NCBI GenBank assembly: GCA_001910725.1
Contig: MJGA01000003.1
Span: forward strand, 1,736,001-1,800,000
Reading direction: 5' to 3'
Length of the DNA stretch: 64,000 bases
From: Phanerodontia chrysosporium
Lineage: Eukaryota > Basidiomycota > Agaricomycetes > Polyporales > Phanerochaetaceae
Shown here one piece after another: positions 1 through 11,914 of this stretch (position 1 is the first letter of the stretch; every line of letters starts with the position of its first letter). A model generated the notes under the pieces. It was not told the DNA's origin. It did no database searches and worked only from the letters and a program-made list of their open reading frames with translations. A program made the position numbers and the translations under genes.

Positions 1-448
1 TGGAACGGTAGCCATATAGCTAGCATGTCGAGCTCGGTGGTCTTAAGAGGCGGCTCCTATCTCTAAGCCAGACCTCGGATGTCCGGGTAAGGAAGCGATC
101 AACAAGTATCAAGGCACTTGAAGTGATCACGTGGCGTAAGAACGCCTCAAAGCCTCGGACGTTTCAGCCCAGGTATACATCGTATGAATATCACAAAACT
201 TTTAGTGTAATTAGAGAGCGTAGTGACGTGATGACGACTGTCCGAACAAATAAGCTTACATACCAAGACAAGATAGCATAGCGAGAAGGAGATGCGCAAA
301 GCGAACTAACAGATCGAGACCAGGAGAAAGACAGCCCACATACAGACAAGGAGTGTAGTGCATGGTCATGAGGATCGTGAATGAAAGATACCGTAGAATA
401 TCCCAGAGATGCAAGGGTGCGAGAGAGTGAGAGAAAGTAAAGCAAGGA
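1..448. other. Intergenic, no gene seen
   Basis: This edge stretch lies downstream of the BYR4 stop codon. Only short, overlapping, composition-driven reading frames are present and none has a recognisable domain or a convincing splice structure. It probably holds the BYR4 3' untranslated region plus spacer. Confidence 0.5.
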
Positions 449-3115
449 TCAATACTGCCGTGTTGCCAGTGCACGTATTTCATAGAGAAAAGAGCGGTCG
501 GTTGTTGAAGTGGTTGTCCACCCACGCATTTCAGAACGATGGCGGACTTCGGCTGCGCGACATTTCTCGAAGAAACCCTCTTCGATGTCGCAAACCATGG
601 AGGCTCGAGAGCACCGGTCACTCTCGGACTCGGACCGGCTTCTCGTACGGCTGACGGCGGAACCAGGCGTGGTGTCGGCCTGAGAGTGGTGGGAGCCAGA
701 TGAGACAGAACACTGTTGGTTGGCGCGGATGGTACGGGTGTTCGCGTCTGAATCCTCATCGTCTTCGTCATCGGCAAGATTTGCAAAGACGTCTGGCTCG
801 TCTTCCTCAGGGGGAAGAGTCGATATCCAACACATCTTCGCTGGATCGAAGATCATGTTGCCCACTTTGCGTGCTCCCGCCGCAAAGCAGTTGACCGGTG
901 AACCGATCGAAGAACCAGTCAGGTGGGTAATCAATGCTGGCCGCGTCGAGGTGCCCACAGCTGCGTCAAAATCTCGTAAGACCTGGTCGTTACCTTCCCA
1001 GCGCAGCGTATTTGGATTCCATTTCATCTCGCCGACGACTAGTGCGCGGTTTAGCTTAGCATCTGCAATTTCTCCAGTCGACGTACCTTTTGGGCCACCC
1101 GAACCGCCCAGGTTACGAATCAGTGTTGGCTTCCGTCTGGCCTGAGAGCTACTGACGTTCTTCCGCTTCGTAATAGGAGCCGACTCTGATGGTTTGCCCG
1201 AGAGAAACTCGATACGACTTGTTCGTTTGAGTGTTTTACCACCAGCTAAGGAGACATCTGAGCGAAAGTTGCGCAGCGATGCAGATCGTTACTCACCCAT
1301 TTCTGGATCTGGAGGCTTGCGAGACAAGGAAGGGGCCACAACTGAGGCATAGCTGGCGCCTGGTATGCGAGTGCCAGACCCCTTCGGCTGCACACGATAC
1401 TTCCCTTCCTTTTCTCTATCAAGCGGAAGGTCCTCAATGCTATCTAGTTCCGTTCCATCTCCGTATGTGCGCGTTCGCTTTGGTCGTTTTAAGACTTTGG
1501 CTGCAGGGACTACAGGGAGACTCTGCGTCTGCGCGTGGCGTGACTTCGATGACGGTGGGCGCGAAGATGACGCGGATGGCGGCCGAGGGGGGCCGGCAGG
1601 GGCGAGGTGGTACGAGGTGGAGCTGTAGTGACCACTGGAGACGGAAGGAAAACATTTGATATCGGCGGACGCGTCTTTAGACGAGAAGACGAGGTGGGCA
1701 TGGTCAGGCGTAGAGCGACGGGATTAGAAGACGGTGTCGATGGACGGGTAGGGGGGACATTATAATCGAACGTGTGTAGCCTACCAGTAGAGTTGGTATG
1801 ACTCTTGGCTTTAGACGATGCAGTGGGTGCATTGTATCTCGCGGGCACAGGCATCTCGGGTTGGCGGGAGGAAGAGGCCTGGGCAGAGCTATGATCGGAC
1901 AGGGATGGAAGGGAGGCTTTACGAGACAACCCACGACTGTGCGATGGTGAGGGTGCTTTCAGGACGGTGTGAGATTTCTGGCCACGAAGGCTGCTATACT
2001 TCGGCGCCAGGAAAGACGATTTCGTAGAAAGAGTGGAAGCGGAGGCGACGGCCTGGCTATAAGTCTGGTTGCGAGATGACGAGCTGGGCTTAGGGGGAGA
2101 CGAGGGGCGAGCTAGCTTTCGAAGCTGCTGGGAGGACGAGATTGGGGGAACATTGGGCGAGCGGGCACGGTCGCTCTTCGATCGAGACTGAGGCCTTCCA
2201 AGAGTACTCGCACGTGGCACGCTTTTGCTGCGTAGCGTGGTTGCCCCGGATCCAACCTTGACTGTTTGCTGAGCGGCCTGAAGAAGCCTACTTGGGCTCA
2301 GCTCCATATCATTGTCGAAGACCAGACCGCTTCGAAATCGTCCTCGGGATCAGGACTAGCTATCTTGACGCGCATGTCCGTGACGATGGCTTTCTTCTTC
2401 GTCTCCAGGATCTTCGTGAGCTTCTTCGCGCTCTGCCCAGATTCAAACAAACCACTCGGGACAACAAGCCCATCCAAGAGATCTTCAACCTCCTCTTCCT
2501 CGTCTTCAGTCTCTGTGTCGGGCAAGGACGTGGAAGTATAGACAGTCGAAGGTGGCGAATGGTCGGCAAAGCCAAGCATGGAGTATGCGTCAGAGGATTG
2601 CGACGACACAGTATGGTCTTTATCTCCCCATTCTAGAGACGATTTAGATGAGCGGTGGTTGAGCTCTAGAGGACGCAGGGATAGTTGCGTGAGATCCGAC
2701 GGGAGTGCGAAACCGTCCTCGAAGTCCTCATCGAAGGGGGCTTCTGGTGCGCCTGCAGCTGCAACCTTCAATAGGTCCGCCGCTTTGATTGTAGGGACGC
2801 CGTCGTCCTCATCTTCATCGTCAATTGACGTTAATGGAGGGCGAATAGTAAATAGTCGAGAGTCATCTCCTGCGTTGGAGCTCCCTGTATTCACCGTTGT
2901 CGATTCCGCCACATCCCCGACTGCAGCTCGCACCGTCGCACCTCCTGTCTTGCCAAGATCCATCTCGATGTCCCAGTCCTCATCCTCCCCGACGTCCTCC
3001 CCCTTCTCCGACTCGGCATCAGAGGCGTGTATAGGGTCCCCGTCGAGGAAATCGAAGTCAGCGTCGTTCCACTCCTCGCGAGGGCAAGGGCCCCTAGTGA
3101 TGGGATAGCAGGCAT
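449..3115 (-). CDS. BYR4: Byr4/Bfa1-type mitotic exit/septation GAP subunit (multi-exon, three one-base deficits)
   Basis: Byr4 (Bfa1 in yeast) pairs with Bub2 to form the GAP for the septation/mitotic-exit GTPase at spindle poles and restrains cytokinesis. Seen here: an acidic N-terminus with REEWNDADFDFLDGDP, a middle low-complexity Ser/Pro region, then RTYGDGTELDSIEDLPLD, and the conserved C-terminus KWNPNTLRWEGNDQVLRDFD, VGNMIFDPAKMCWIS and a final RSFLYEIRALATRQY. Introns traced on the minus strand include about 1039-1086 (joining GGPK to VVGEMKWN) and one near 1246-1298. Start chosen at 3115 (MPAIPSLG), which joins the REEW motif only if one base is missing in the run at 3091-3094. Two further deficits occur near 2329-2336 and at the G6 run 1587-1592. 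Family call is secure; the exact start is less so. Confidence 0.85.
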
Positions 3116-3476
3116 GAGTATAGGGCGGGTGGTATCGAAGAAGACTAGTCTTGCGGCCTCAAGGACAACAAGTAAGGTAGACGGGAAAAGCGGGCGATGT
3201 AGGGAGCGTAAGGGATGGTTATTGCCGAGACATATAGTCGAGAGCGAGAAAGAAAGGTGGACAATGCTAGAGTAGCAGAAGAGGACTGAGCGACTGATGC
3301 GGAGACACTTGTGAAGATTGCCGTTCGGTGGGCGAGGGAGATGGCGATGAGGGGCGGGGTATTGTCGTTGGGAACGGGCACGATGCACGGGCGTCTACTG
3401 TGCGCACACGAACAGTGTACGTTTATTTGTACACGTCACAATGATGACGCAGCTACAACATGCAGTACTCGAGTAC

Positions 3477-6400
3477 TCAATACGGCTTGAGCCTCCGGAG
3501 CTCCTCAGCATTGTGCTCAATCTCCTCCTCGCCCCAATCCAAGATCTTCTCCCTCGACGCAGGTGGTTCTTCAGGCTGAGCCCAGCCCGCCACCGCCTCA
3601 TCCAGCCCCCGCCGCATCCTGATGCCCCGCTCAGCCATGGTATTTCCGAGCTCGTTCAATTCACGGGGGCTGAACTGCGATCGCAGCGAGATGAAAGCGA
3701 TCATGTAAAGCTCTACGCGGGGCATCAGAACGTCTAATCACATAGCAATAAGAACATTGCGCACCCTTGACCAAGGGACACTCTTTGATCGCTCGAAAAA
3801 GCAATAGTTTTGCTTGCTTGAGTCGTCCAGCGCGGATCTCGAACTCCAAGTATGCACGCCATAATATTGCACTACCGCGCAGTCTGTGCACAAGGGAGTA
3901 AGCTGCGAGTACATAGTGAAGCTTCAACACAAAGCTCACCTGACACTCTGCACTGCAGCCGAGAATCGACTACGGATTCGTTCCTCTTCTGCTCTCCACG
4001 AGCCTTTCTCCCAGCAGAGAGCCCAAATCTCCGCGAGAACCCGATGCAAGCCTTTTTCAGTTGATCCAGGATCTCTGTCGCCTAGCATCAACCTCACTCG
4101 GCCCCACACGCTCTCGCCTTTCTCAGCCTCCAAGAACAAGCCGAGGATAACCGTGTTGTTCGGGTACAATTGGATAGCAGCTTCCGCCCGCTTTCTGAAG
4201 GTAGCCGGTGGTACCGACTGTCGAAGGATAGAGCCGTGAACGTAAAGCATGGAGAGTGTACTGATGGTCAAACTCTCGTGGGCCTCTGACAACGGGGGAA
4301 GCCGGCTGAAAGCTTTGTCAAAGACAGCTAGCATGGCGGAAGTTGTTGAAGTCAGCAACTCCAACAGTGCCCGAAGGCTCACCCATGCTTCACGTTCCTT
4401 CCAGAGCCCGTCACTCAGGGACGCGCATAGCTCATCGAGCTCTCGCTTTGCACGCAGAATTACCACGCTTCCAGAGCCACTCGTCCCTGTCGAGCGCAGG
4501 ATGACTTGCAATGCAACGTCCGATGCACCGCCCAACCATTCCATCTGAGCCCAGTCCCACCAGAGGGGTCCTGATGGAGGAGTGCTTGCACCAGCAGCCT
4601 CAAGAACTGTGCGGTACACCTTTCGCGCGCTTTCCGTCTTGCCTCGCATTTGTTCTAAGCGTGCATGGGCTCTCCAATGAGGCAGAGAATCTTGAATCTT
4701 CGCCACAAGAGTTTTGGAGACCTTTATTGCGCTAGATGAGTCGTCAACAACATACCCAGATGATATGAAGGCAAGCACTCACTGCTTCGCATCAAGCGCG
4801 CCTTCAAATGCCAGGCGCAGGACGTCCCATTGAGTGTCTCTGTCTGTCATCTTGCATTGTATGAAGACCTCGCGGAGAGCGACAGTGTGATCCGTCGGCA
4901 AATCCGTCTGGGACCACATGGTGCAACGTCCACCGACAGGTGCTTCCGCGGCGTCGACAGTATTCATCGGCCACTCTTTCACCGGACCAAAAGCATCTCG
5001 ATGGCGCCGCTCTCGTCCCACGAGGACGCCGCTTTGAGCATCGGCGGTGATTCGCGCGGACGATGATTCGTCAGGGAAAAGGCGTGCGAGGAACGTCGGA
5101 GAGTTCATATGCATGCTACACCATTTGTCGTCTGCGGAATTTGCAGGGTCTGCGGAAAGGGAGGTAGCAAAGCCGGGGAGATGAAGGCCAAGGAATTCAA
5201 GCCACATGAGACGGAAGGCCTGCCTCGAGCCTGCAGATCTTAGGTCGAAGAGCAGTGGCCGGAGGTCGCTGAACAAAACGGTGGAATAAGGGTCGTCGCT
5301 AGATTCGTCATCGAATGACCTGGTTGGCAGCGGGAGAGTGTCGTCCTCAAGTCGTTCTTCGGTAGCCCACCTAACATAGGGGTCCTCGACGCTCGGCTGC
5401 CGCGATATGCGCCGCGAGGGCCCAGGGATCGCATCGGGGGACCCTGCAGCCTCCCAGTCTGCCCATCCAGAGGCGTAAGCTTCGCCAACACGAGGAACCT
5501 CGGACTCCCAAAACGACTCCAGACGGTCAAGTATGACACTCTGCGGAGCTCCCGCAAGTTCTGCAGGCCTGTGGAAAGTCCTAAGAAAGTGCAACGTTAA
5601 GTAAGCAAGTCTTCGATAAGAATGCGATGTTTCATACAGTTCAGCTTGGGCTTGGAATAGAGCCAAAGCACGCTCTGAATAGCCTGTGTACAATATTAGC
5701 TGTGCTCCACCGTTAGATGACGTTCGTACCTGCATCGCGGAAGGCGACAGCAACCCTCCAGAACACGCGTAGTTTTTCAACCTCATTCCCTTCGAATACC
5801 GCTTGCAGTCGTTCGGCGTCCGACATCACCCTATCGATCCCGTCACGGTAGGTCCGTATCCTCCAATCTAGCCATGCCATCCACAGCTCTGCATGGTTGA
5901 GAGAGAGAGCGTCCTCCCACTCCTCGTAGAGCCTTTCATTGCTCCACAGTTCTTCCCCGACACTCAAGAACTCTAGGCGAAGCCTCATCGACCTCTTGTT
6001 GTCGGGATGGGCAGACATTGCACGGGAAAGAACCGCCAATGAGATCTCGGCCCGGGCCTTCGGAGCATTCTTCGACTCTATCGGGACGCTTGAGAGAGAG
6101 TGCGACAGTAGCGACATCCAAGTCGTAATGGATGTGGGATCCGACGCAAGTTTTTCCTCTAACTCCTTCAAGGTCACTTGTCTCGAGTCAAGGGTAATGT
6201 TGTCAGAATCACTGTCGCTGTCCACGTCCTCGCCGCTAGTCAAACCTGACGATTCGGACTCCGCATATCGATCCACTGTTGTTTCCATGGAGGACTCGTC
6301 GCGCGGTCCATGGGTCTTGGAAGAGGGAAGACGAAGGAAGCCATTCACTTCTTCATACTTGTACACCTTGCTCGAAGAGGCGAGAAGCGTTTTCGTAGGT

Positions 6401-7037
6401 GGGGCAAGCAACAAGCGTCGAGTCTTGGGATCTGTAAGTTCCGGTTGCTGGACATCATGAGTGAGAGAGAAAGCATGTAAGAGAAGGGGCTCACTTTACG
6501 TTGGCGACCGACCGAAATTTCTATCTCGTGTGACCCGCGATGTGTCACGAAGAACGCGTCGTTTAGCCCGAGAACGCGTCTCCCCCCTCCAAATATGTCA
6601 GCTGTAAGCTGGCTCAGACAGCATAAATACTCACTAGCCACCAAGTGATATCGAGGAACATCCCCAGCATAGATCCCGCCATATGAGATGTTCAAGATGT
6701 CCCCTTTGCGATCGGAATAGAAGGACCTATAGGACGACTCTTCGGGCAATGACGAGTAGTACTCTCTGTCACGGGATATGGGAGCCGGCTGGCCATCAGG
6801 CGATTTGTGCCTGTCCTTTCGTTCTTTCTTGCGCCTCTTACGCCGCTCATCATCAGAGCCACCTCGGCTCTTCCGTTTCTCGCGATCCCTATCCTCGTCT
6901 GTGTGCTTGTTCCTCCTAGGCTTGTCTCGGCTGTCTTCGCATGATTCCTTCCGCGTCGTGCTCGGCCCAGCCTGTGGATCTGGAAAGGAGCTGAATGTGG
7001 GTGGAAAGGAGGAGAAGGAGGGAGGAGGAGCTGACAT
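3477..7037 (-). CDS. NRDE2: NRDE2 family nuclear RNA-surveillance protein
   Basis: NRDE-2 proteins act in the nucleus with the Mtr4 helicase/exosome and in nuclear RNAi. The start at 7037 opens a basic, Arg/Lys/Asp-rich N-terminus (residues about 25-90), followed by REYYSSLPEESSYRSFYSDR and the block GDILNISYGGIYAGDVPRYH. The bulk is helical TPR/HAT-like repeats: W-M-S-L, NKRSMRLRLEFLSVGEELWS, EEWEDALSLNHAELWMAWLD and later IHTA-like tracts continuing to a C-terminus ending ELRRLKPY. Several introns interrupt it (for example around 6420-6500, 5700 and 3730). It is head-to-head with NIP7; the start codons are 183 bp apart. Length of roughly 1,000 residues suits the family. No frame deficit was needed. 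Confidence 0.85.
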
Positions 7038-7220
7038 TGGAAGTGATTACAGGTCGAGGACTTGGTGTGCGCTCGCGCCGTCCCGCCTGGTTGCGTCGCG
7101 GATCAGTCGATCAATTTCGGTCCGGACGCGTTCATGCCTTTCAGCGTCTACCGTGAAAGCTCTTCGTTTGGACTCTGCTACTGCTCTCGTCGCTTTTTAC
7201 CCTACCTCCTTGCCGACAAG
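7038..7220. promoter_or_regulatory. Shared divergent promoter NRDE2/NIP7
   Basis: The 183 bp between the NRDE2 start (minus) and NIP7 start (plus) must hold both 5' untranslated regions and promoters. No strong TATA box is visible. Inference from gene arrangement only. Confidence 0.5.
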
Positions 7221-8021
7221 ATGCGCCCTCTTACCGAGGAGGAAAGCAAGACGGTATTTACCAAACTCGCCAACTACATTGTAAGCATCTCTCTCTTTCC
7301 CTTTGTCCCAGCATCTAACCGTTCCATAGGGCAAAAATCTCGTGCATCTCATCGACAGACCCGATGAGCCATACTGTTTCCGTCTACACAAGGATAGGGT
7401 CTTCTATGTCTCAGAATCGTCCATGCGCCTGGCAATATCCGTCGCAAAGCCTAACCTTGTGAGCCTCGGGACGTGTTTTGGCAAATTCACAAAGTCGGGC
7501 AAGTTCAAGCTGCACATAACTGCGCTGGACTACCTTGCACAGTACGCTAAGTACAAGGTAGGTCATGCCTTCTTCATCTCTTTAGTAATATTGAAATGTG
7601 TGTACTCGTAGGTTTGGATCAAACCGAATGGCGAGATGCCTTTCCTGTACGGCAACCATGTCTTGAAAGCCCACCTTGGACGTATTACGGAGGATACTCC
7701 TGAGCACCAGGGAGTTGTTGTGTTTAGTATGAATGACATTCCACTAGTACGTCTCGCCCGAACTTTGACAAGTTGTCGAAAGTTGACGCTTCGATTGAAG
7801 GGCTTCGGCGTGACTGCTAGATCGACTGTCGACACACGAAAACTAGATCCCACAGCGATCATCGTCTTCCACCAAGCGTGAGTAATATGCTACAGTACCA
7901 AATTATAGTACTGATGACCATTTCAGGGATGTGGGAGAGTATCTTCGTGACGAAGTAAGCATTTATGTTCGTACGAAGGAAACTATTCCTGACGGTGACT
8001 GCTTAGGAAACACTGTTTTGA
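7221..8021 (+). CDS. NIP7: 60S ribosome subunit biogenesis protein NIP7
   Basis: NIP7 is a nucleolar PUA-domain protein needed for 27S pre-rRNA processing and 60S assembly. Six exons were traced: 7221-7280, 7330-7557, 7612-7746, 7801-7877, 7927-7954 and 8007-8021, total 543 nt, giving 180 residues, the usual family length. The protein begins [20 protein letters not shown], carries [31 protein letters not shown] and the C-terminal PUA block [20 protein letters not shown], and ends [13 protein letters not shown]. The last coding exon is only 15 nt. Divergent from NRDE2 and upstream of the SEC39 gene on the same strand. Frame intact throughout. Confidence 0.95.
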
Positions 8022-8314
8022 GGAACACCTTATATATCCTTCTGAGCCTCTTCCTTCCGGGCGGTTGTGCATGATTGTCGTCCACCGCTATAAGGGCAGA
8101 TCGCGCAAGTAATCCGCTGTTCGACACTCAAAATTATGGTATTCCGCGTAATTCCTCGCTGCTCGATGTATTTGCATGTACCATTATATTGTATTGATAG
8201 TAGAGTGCCTAATCTGAGTAGGCAGCTTTGGATTACTGTACACGACGACGTGCGGAAGACCTGGGCAGGATCACGCGCTCACGCGCCCACGTGTCGACGC
8301 TGCTCTATACCGTC

Positions 8315-11300
8315 ATGACCTTTCCTCCGACCACCTCCAGTCCCAGTAAAGACGACCTTTGTGAGCAATGGACGGCATTGCCAGACGACAAACTCACTCC
8401 CGAACTTATACATGAATGTCTGGACCCCATTGGGGATGACCTCTGGGTGGCTGCCGCCTGTGCGGAACGGCTACTGGAGGACCCAGTTCTGCAAAGGGCT
8501 CTCATCGACACCGGGCTAAAGCGTACCGAGCCAGCCTTACATCGTAGTCGGACGGTTTTCCAGAGCGGTCGGGAAGACGATGGAGACGACGGCGACGACT
8601 CGGCGAGGCCAGAGGCACCAGACCAGCGGGGACGGAGTGCCCTTCTCTCTCACTTCAAGGATGAGCCTGCGGACGCACAACTATGCCATCTACGAACCAT
8701 CCTGCTTCACCGTCTTGATATGCTTAATACTTTCGTGCAGATATCGGAAGAGGCACTGCCGAGGCAAGAGCCCGAAGCGGAGGAGATAGACGATGAATGG
8801 GTGGACGACCCCTGGGAGATGTTTCTCAAACGCAGCTTACGACTTCGTCTTCACAATCCAAGGCATTGCTACCGTTGTCGCTACCCGAATTCATGAGCAC
8901 TGGCCTCGTGGATATCGCGTGTTTATTGGCGTCCCTGGAGTACTATGCAGCCATAGACATCCTCATGCGCAGGCATAGCGCGCATCTATGGCCCTACCGC
9001 TTCGCTATTCTCGAGAGCATACCAGAACAAGCAATCGCATCTACTTACCGCGACTTGCTCCCTAAGGTCAACGCTGGAGAGAGGAGGGAGGAGCGCCATC
9101 GCGGAGAACCATGGAGGCCGGAAGACGACTGGACCGAGGATAGTGCAGTACAGGCTGTCTTGGGCGAAACGGGCATTCCGCTCCTAGTCGAATTACCATC
9201 TAACACAGTCGACCTGGCGCCCCAGCCATCTCCGTTGGACGAAAACTCTATTGTGGAGTGGTACCGTGGACGAATAAAGCGTATCATCTCCGCAAGCGGG
9301 ATGCTGGACAGTGCGCTTTCTTTGGTCCAGCACGCAGCGTCACAGGGTATTCAGGGCCTTGACGAGATTGCGGAAGACCTACAGCTGCTCTCTCGTCTCG
9401 TGTACGACGTCCCTCATCCCGACGACTCGACACTTCACGCCGAATGGTCTCTCGATTGGTGGAAGTCGCTACAGCCGGCAGCTGCCATCAACGCGTTCCT
9501 CGAGCATGCGACGCGTCACAATATCGCAAAGCTTATCCACAAGGTTGTGAACCCCTACCTGTTTGTGCTCGAGGCCAGGGAAGAGCGTCGGGGCAACCCC
9601 GATCCTGAATTGCCGAAGCGACTCCTCTATGACTATATCTTGCAGGCGCCGCTCGAGATTGTCGCAGGTATCTTCGAGGCCTCGAAACCGACCCTACCTC
9701 CAGCCCAACGACTTCTACGAGACGATGAAGATATGGCACGTTTGGCTCTTGCGTGTCTGTACGGAAGCGACCAGCTGGACCAGTGGTCGACCATGAGCCA
9801 GATCTTCGAATGTCTTCCGGCCTGGAATATCACGCAAGACGAGGCTGTGACGGACGAGGCGGATACGACCCTAGCATCCCTCGCCGCCTACCTTGTGCCT
9901 TCCACCACACAACCAAAGGTTACCCCCGCCGACTTGTACATCTTCTTCAGGCCGCTACCGCTGACGGCGTTATCCCGAGCGCTCGACTTCCTGGATGTGC
10001 ACTTGGAATCAGGAGAGATTTTTTCACGGTGGAGCGTGCCTGCTCCCCTGAGATGGTTCCTTCGAAGTCGCGACAACGTTGCAGAGCAACGCGCGTGGGC
10101 GAATAGGATGGCGCATCGAGCAGGCGGGACTGATGACCGCTTGTCATCTCAAGAAGACTGGGAATGGTTACTGGAAGACATGCTAAAGCTGTCAGGCTCT
10201 GGCGAGGGTGGGCTGAAAGGTGCATTTTGTCTGCTCAACAAGGAGGAGATTCGGCGGATATTCTTCAGTGGTCTTCTCGCTTCAGGAGGTGAGCGCTGTA
10301 TTCTTACGGTGCAGGAGGCACTGAGCTGACGCGGCTCAGAATTCGATATTGCACGGAATATGTTGCGCTCGCACAAGAAGATGCTCAAGCTTGACCCCTC
10401 GGCGGTCGAGGAGATTTGCCTCTCGGTGTCTCAGGAGTTTTACGACAACGCCACATCCGGCAACTACCATTTCGGTGAGATGAAGCTGGCGTACGAATGG
10501 TAAGCTAAACTCTGAGTGTGGTCAACGTGACATTCATCTTGCCACTCTCTAGCTTGGACGTTCCACGACCATCTGAGCGCACCGTCCGTGAGAAGGAATT
10601 CATCGAGGCTACATCGCGCTTGTGTGCCTACAACCTCACTTCCCGCCCTGGCATTCCCATCACTCCTATCGAGATTAGGCTGTCCAAGGATCGACTCTCG
10701 CTCGTATCACGTGTTCTCTCAAGCAATGCTGAGGCTTACAAACATGTTCAAGTTATCTTGGAGCTCGTCCATAAACTGGGCTTCAGGCACGACGTCGTCG
10801 CGGAGGTGAAGGCACTGGCGATGCTCACGGACACAGCCCTGAACGCCGATGACTTTGGCCGTGCTTATGAGACGAGCGAGATGATGGTGAAGAAGGTGCA
10901 GGACCTCCGGGCTACATGTAGCTCAGACGACGTCAAGGTCCAAGAGGCAAGCGAAGTGTGCTGGGTCTCATGCTTCCAACTAGGCCGACACCCGGAGTTC
11001 GAAGATAGCGAGAAGAGGACCATCATGCTCGGTCGTGCGATGGAACTCGCACCGGCCGAAGCACTAGGCGACGTGCTCTCCGTGTGGCACCGCCTCGAGG
11101 CCGATGACCTGGCGCAACGCCGCGAGAAGCGTCGTCGAGACTCGTCTAGTGGCGACCGGCCTAGGAAGAAAGCGTCAGCACAAACGTTTGTCGCGTCCAC
11201 GCTAGCGTCGCGTCTGCAACACCTCCACATGCCAACCTCGCCACTCGTACACTCGGATGCCGCTGCCTTGGCTGGAAAAGCCCTGTCCAGCGTGGCGGCT

Positions 11301-11452
11301 AACCTGCCTTTCGGGGCAGAGGTCGTTCGCTGTTCTCACAACAGGGAGATAGGTCTCGAAGTTCATCGAGGTTCGATGGAAGTGAAGCATCTGTCCAGGC
11401 AACACGCGTGCTGCAGAAGGGGCTGGGTTGGCTGCTTGGTGACGAGAGTTAA
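8315..11452 (+). CDS. SEC39: SEC39/NBAS-domain vesicle tethering protein (two one-base deficits)
   Basis: Sec39-domain proteins belong to the Dsl1/NRZ complex that tethers Golgi-derived vesicles at the ER. Recognition rests on STGLVDIACLLASLEYYAAI, HLWPYRFAILESIPE, the stretch SLDWWKSLQPAAA, and the C-terminal block EFYDNATSGNYHFGEMKLAY followed by EFIEATSRLCAYN. Exons: 8315-10288, 10340-10499 and 10553-11452. The exons sum to 3,034 nt, so two bases are lacking; adding one at the GGG run 8816-8818 and one at GGGG 11313-11316 gives 1,011 residues. The second correction reaches the end RVLQKGLGWLLGDES and the stop at 11450-11452. As written, the frame would close early at both places. Confidence 0.85.
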
Positions 11453-11914
11453 GCGTATGCCTTTCGTGCTTTCTGGACGGACGTGTTCAGGGTTCCTACA
11501 GTCCAGGGTAATATACTATCTCTATGTACATCGGTTGCGTGTAAGCATGCTTGCATTGCAGTTACAAAGCTAAGAACCCAATACGAAAAAGAACGAAGCG
11601 GGAAATACAAGACAATCTGAGTACGGTATCATAGAAGGGTGATGTGGATGCAATGAGAGGCGACGGTGGGAATGGTAGGCAGGGTGAAACAACACGAATT
11701 GTAAGCTACATCTAAGTAAAACAACACTCCAGCCTAATAGAGGGCAAGGCCACAAAAAGTATACATATATACCAATAAACAACCGAAGGTAGAAGCCAAG
11801 AATAAAAGAGAGGTTTGCGTGGGGTGATGCCCTCCGAAGCTGGCCGAAAGAAAAATAGACCTATCCATCCATTCCGCATCCGCTGAGTCAAGAAGGGTGA
11901 AACATGACCGCGAC
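11453..11914. other. Convergent intergenic spacer
   Basis: Between the SEC39 stop and the stop of the minus-strand Ser/Pro-rich gene. AT-richer than the flanks (for example poly-A-like tracts around 11575-11600 and 11750-11815), consistent with two overlapping 3' untranslated regions and polyadenylation signals. No gene seen. Confidence 0.5.
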
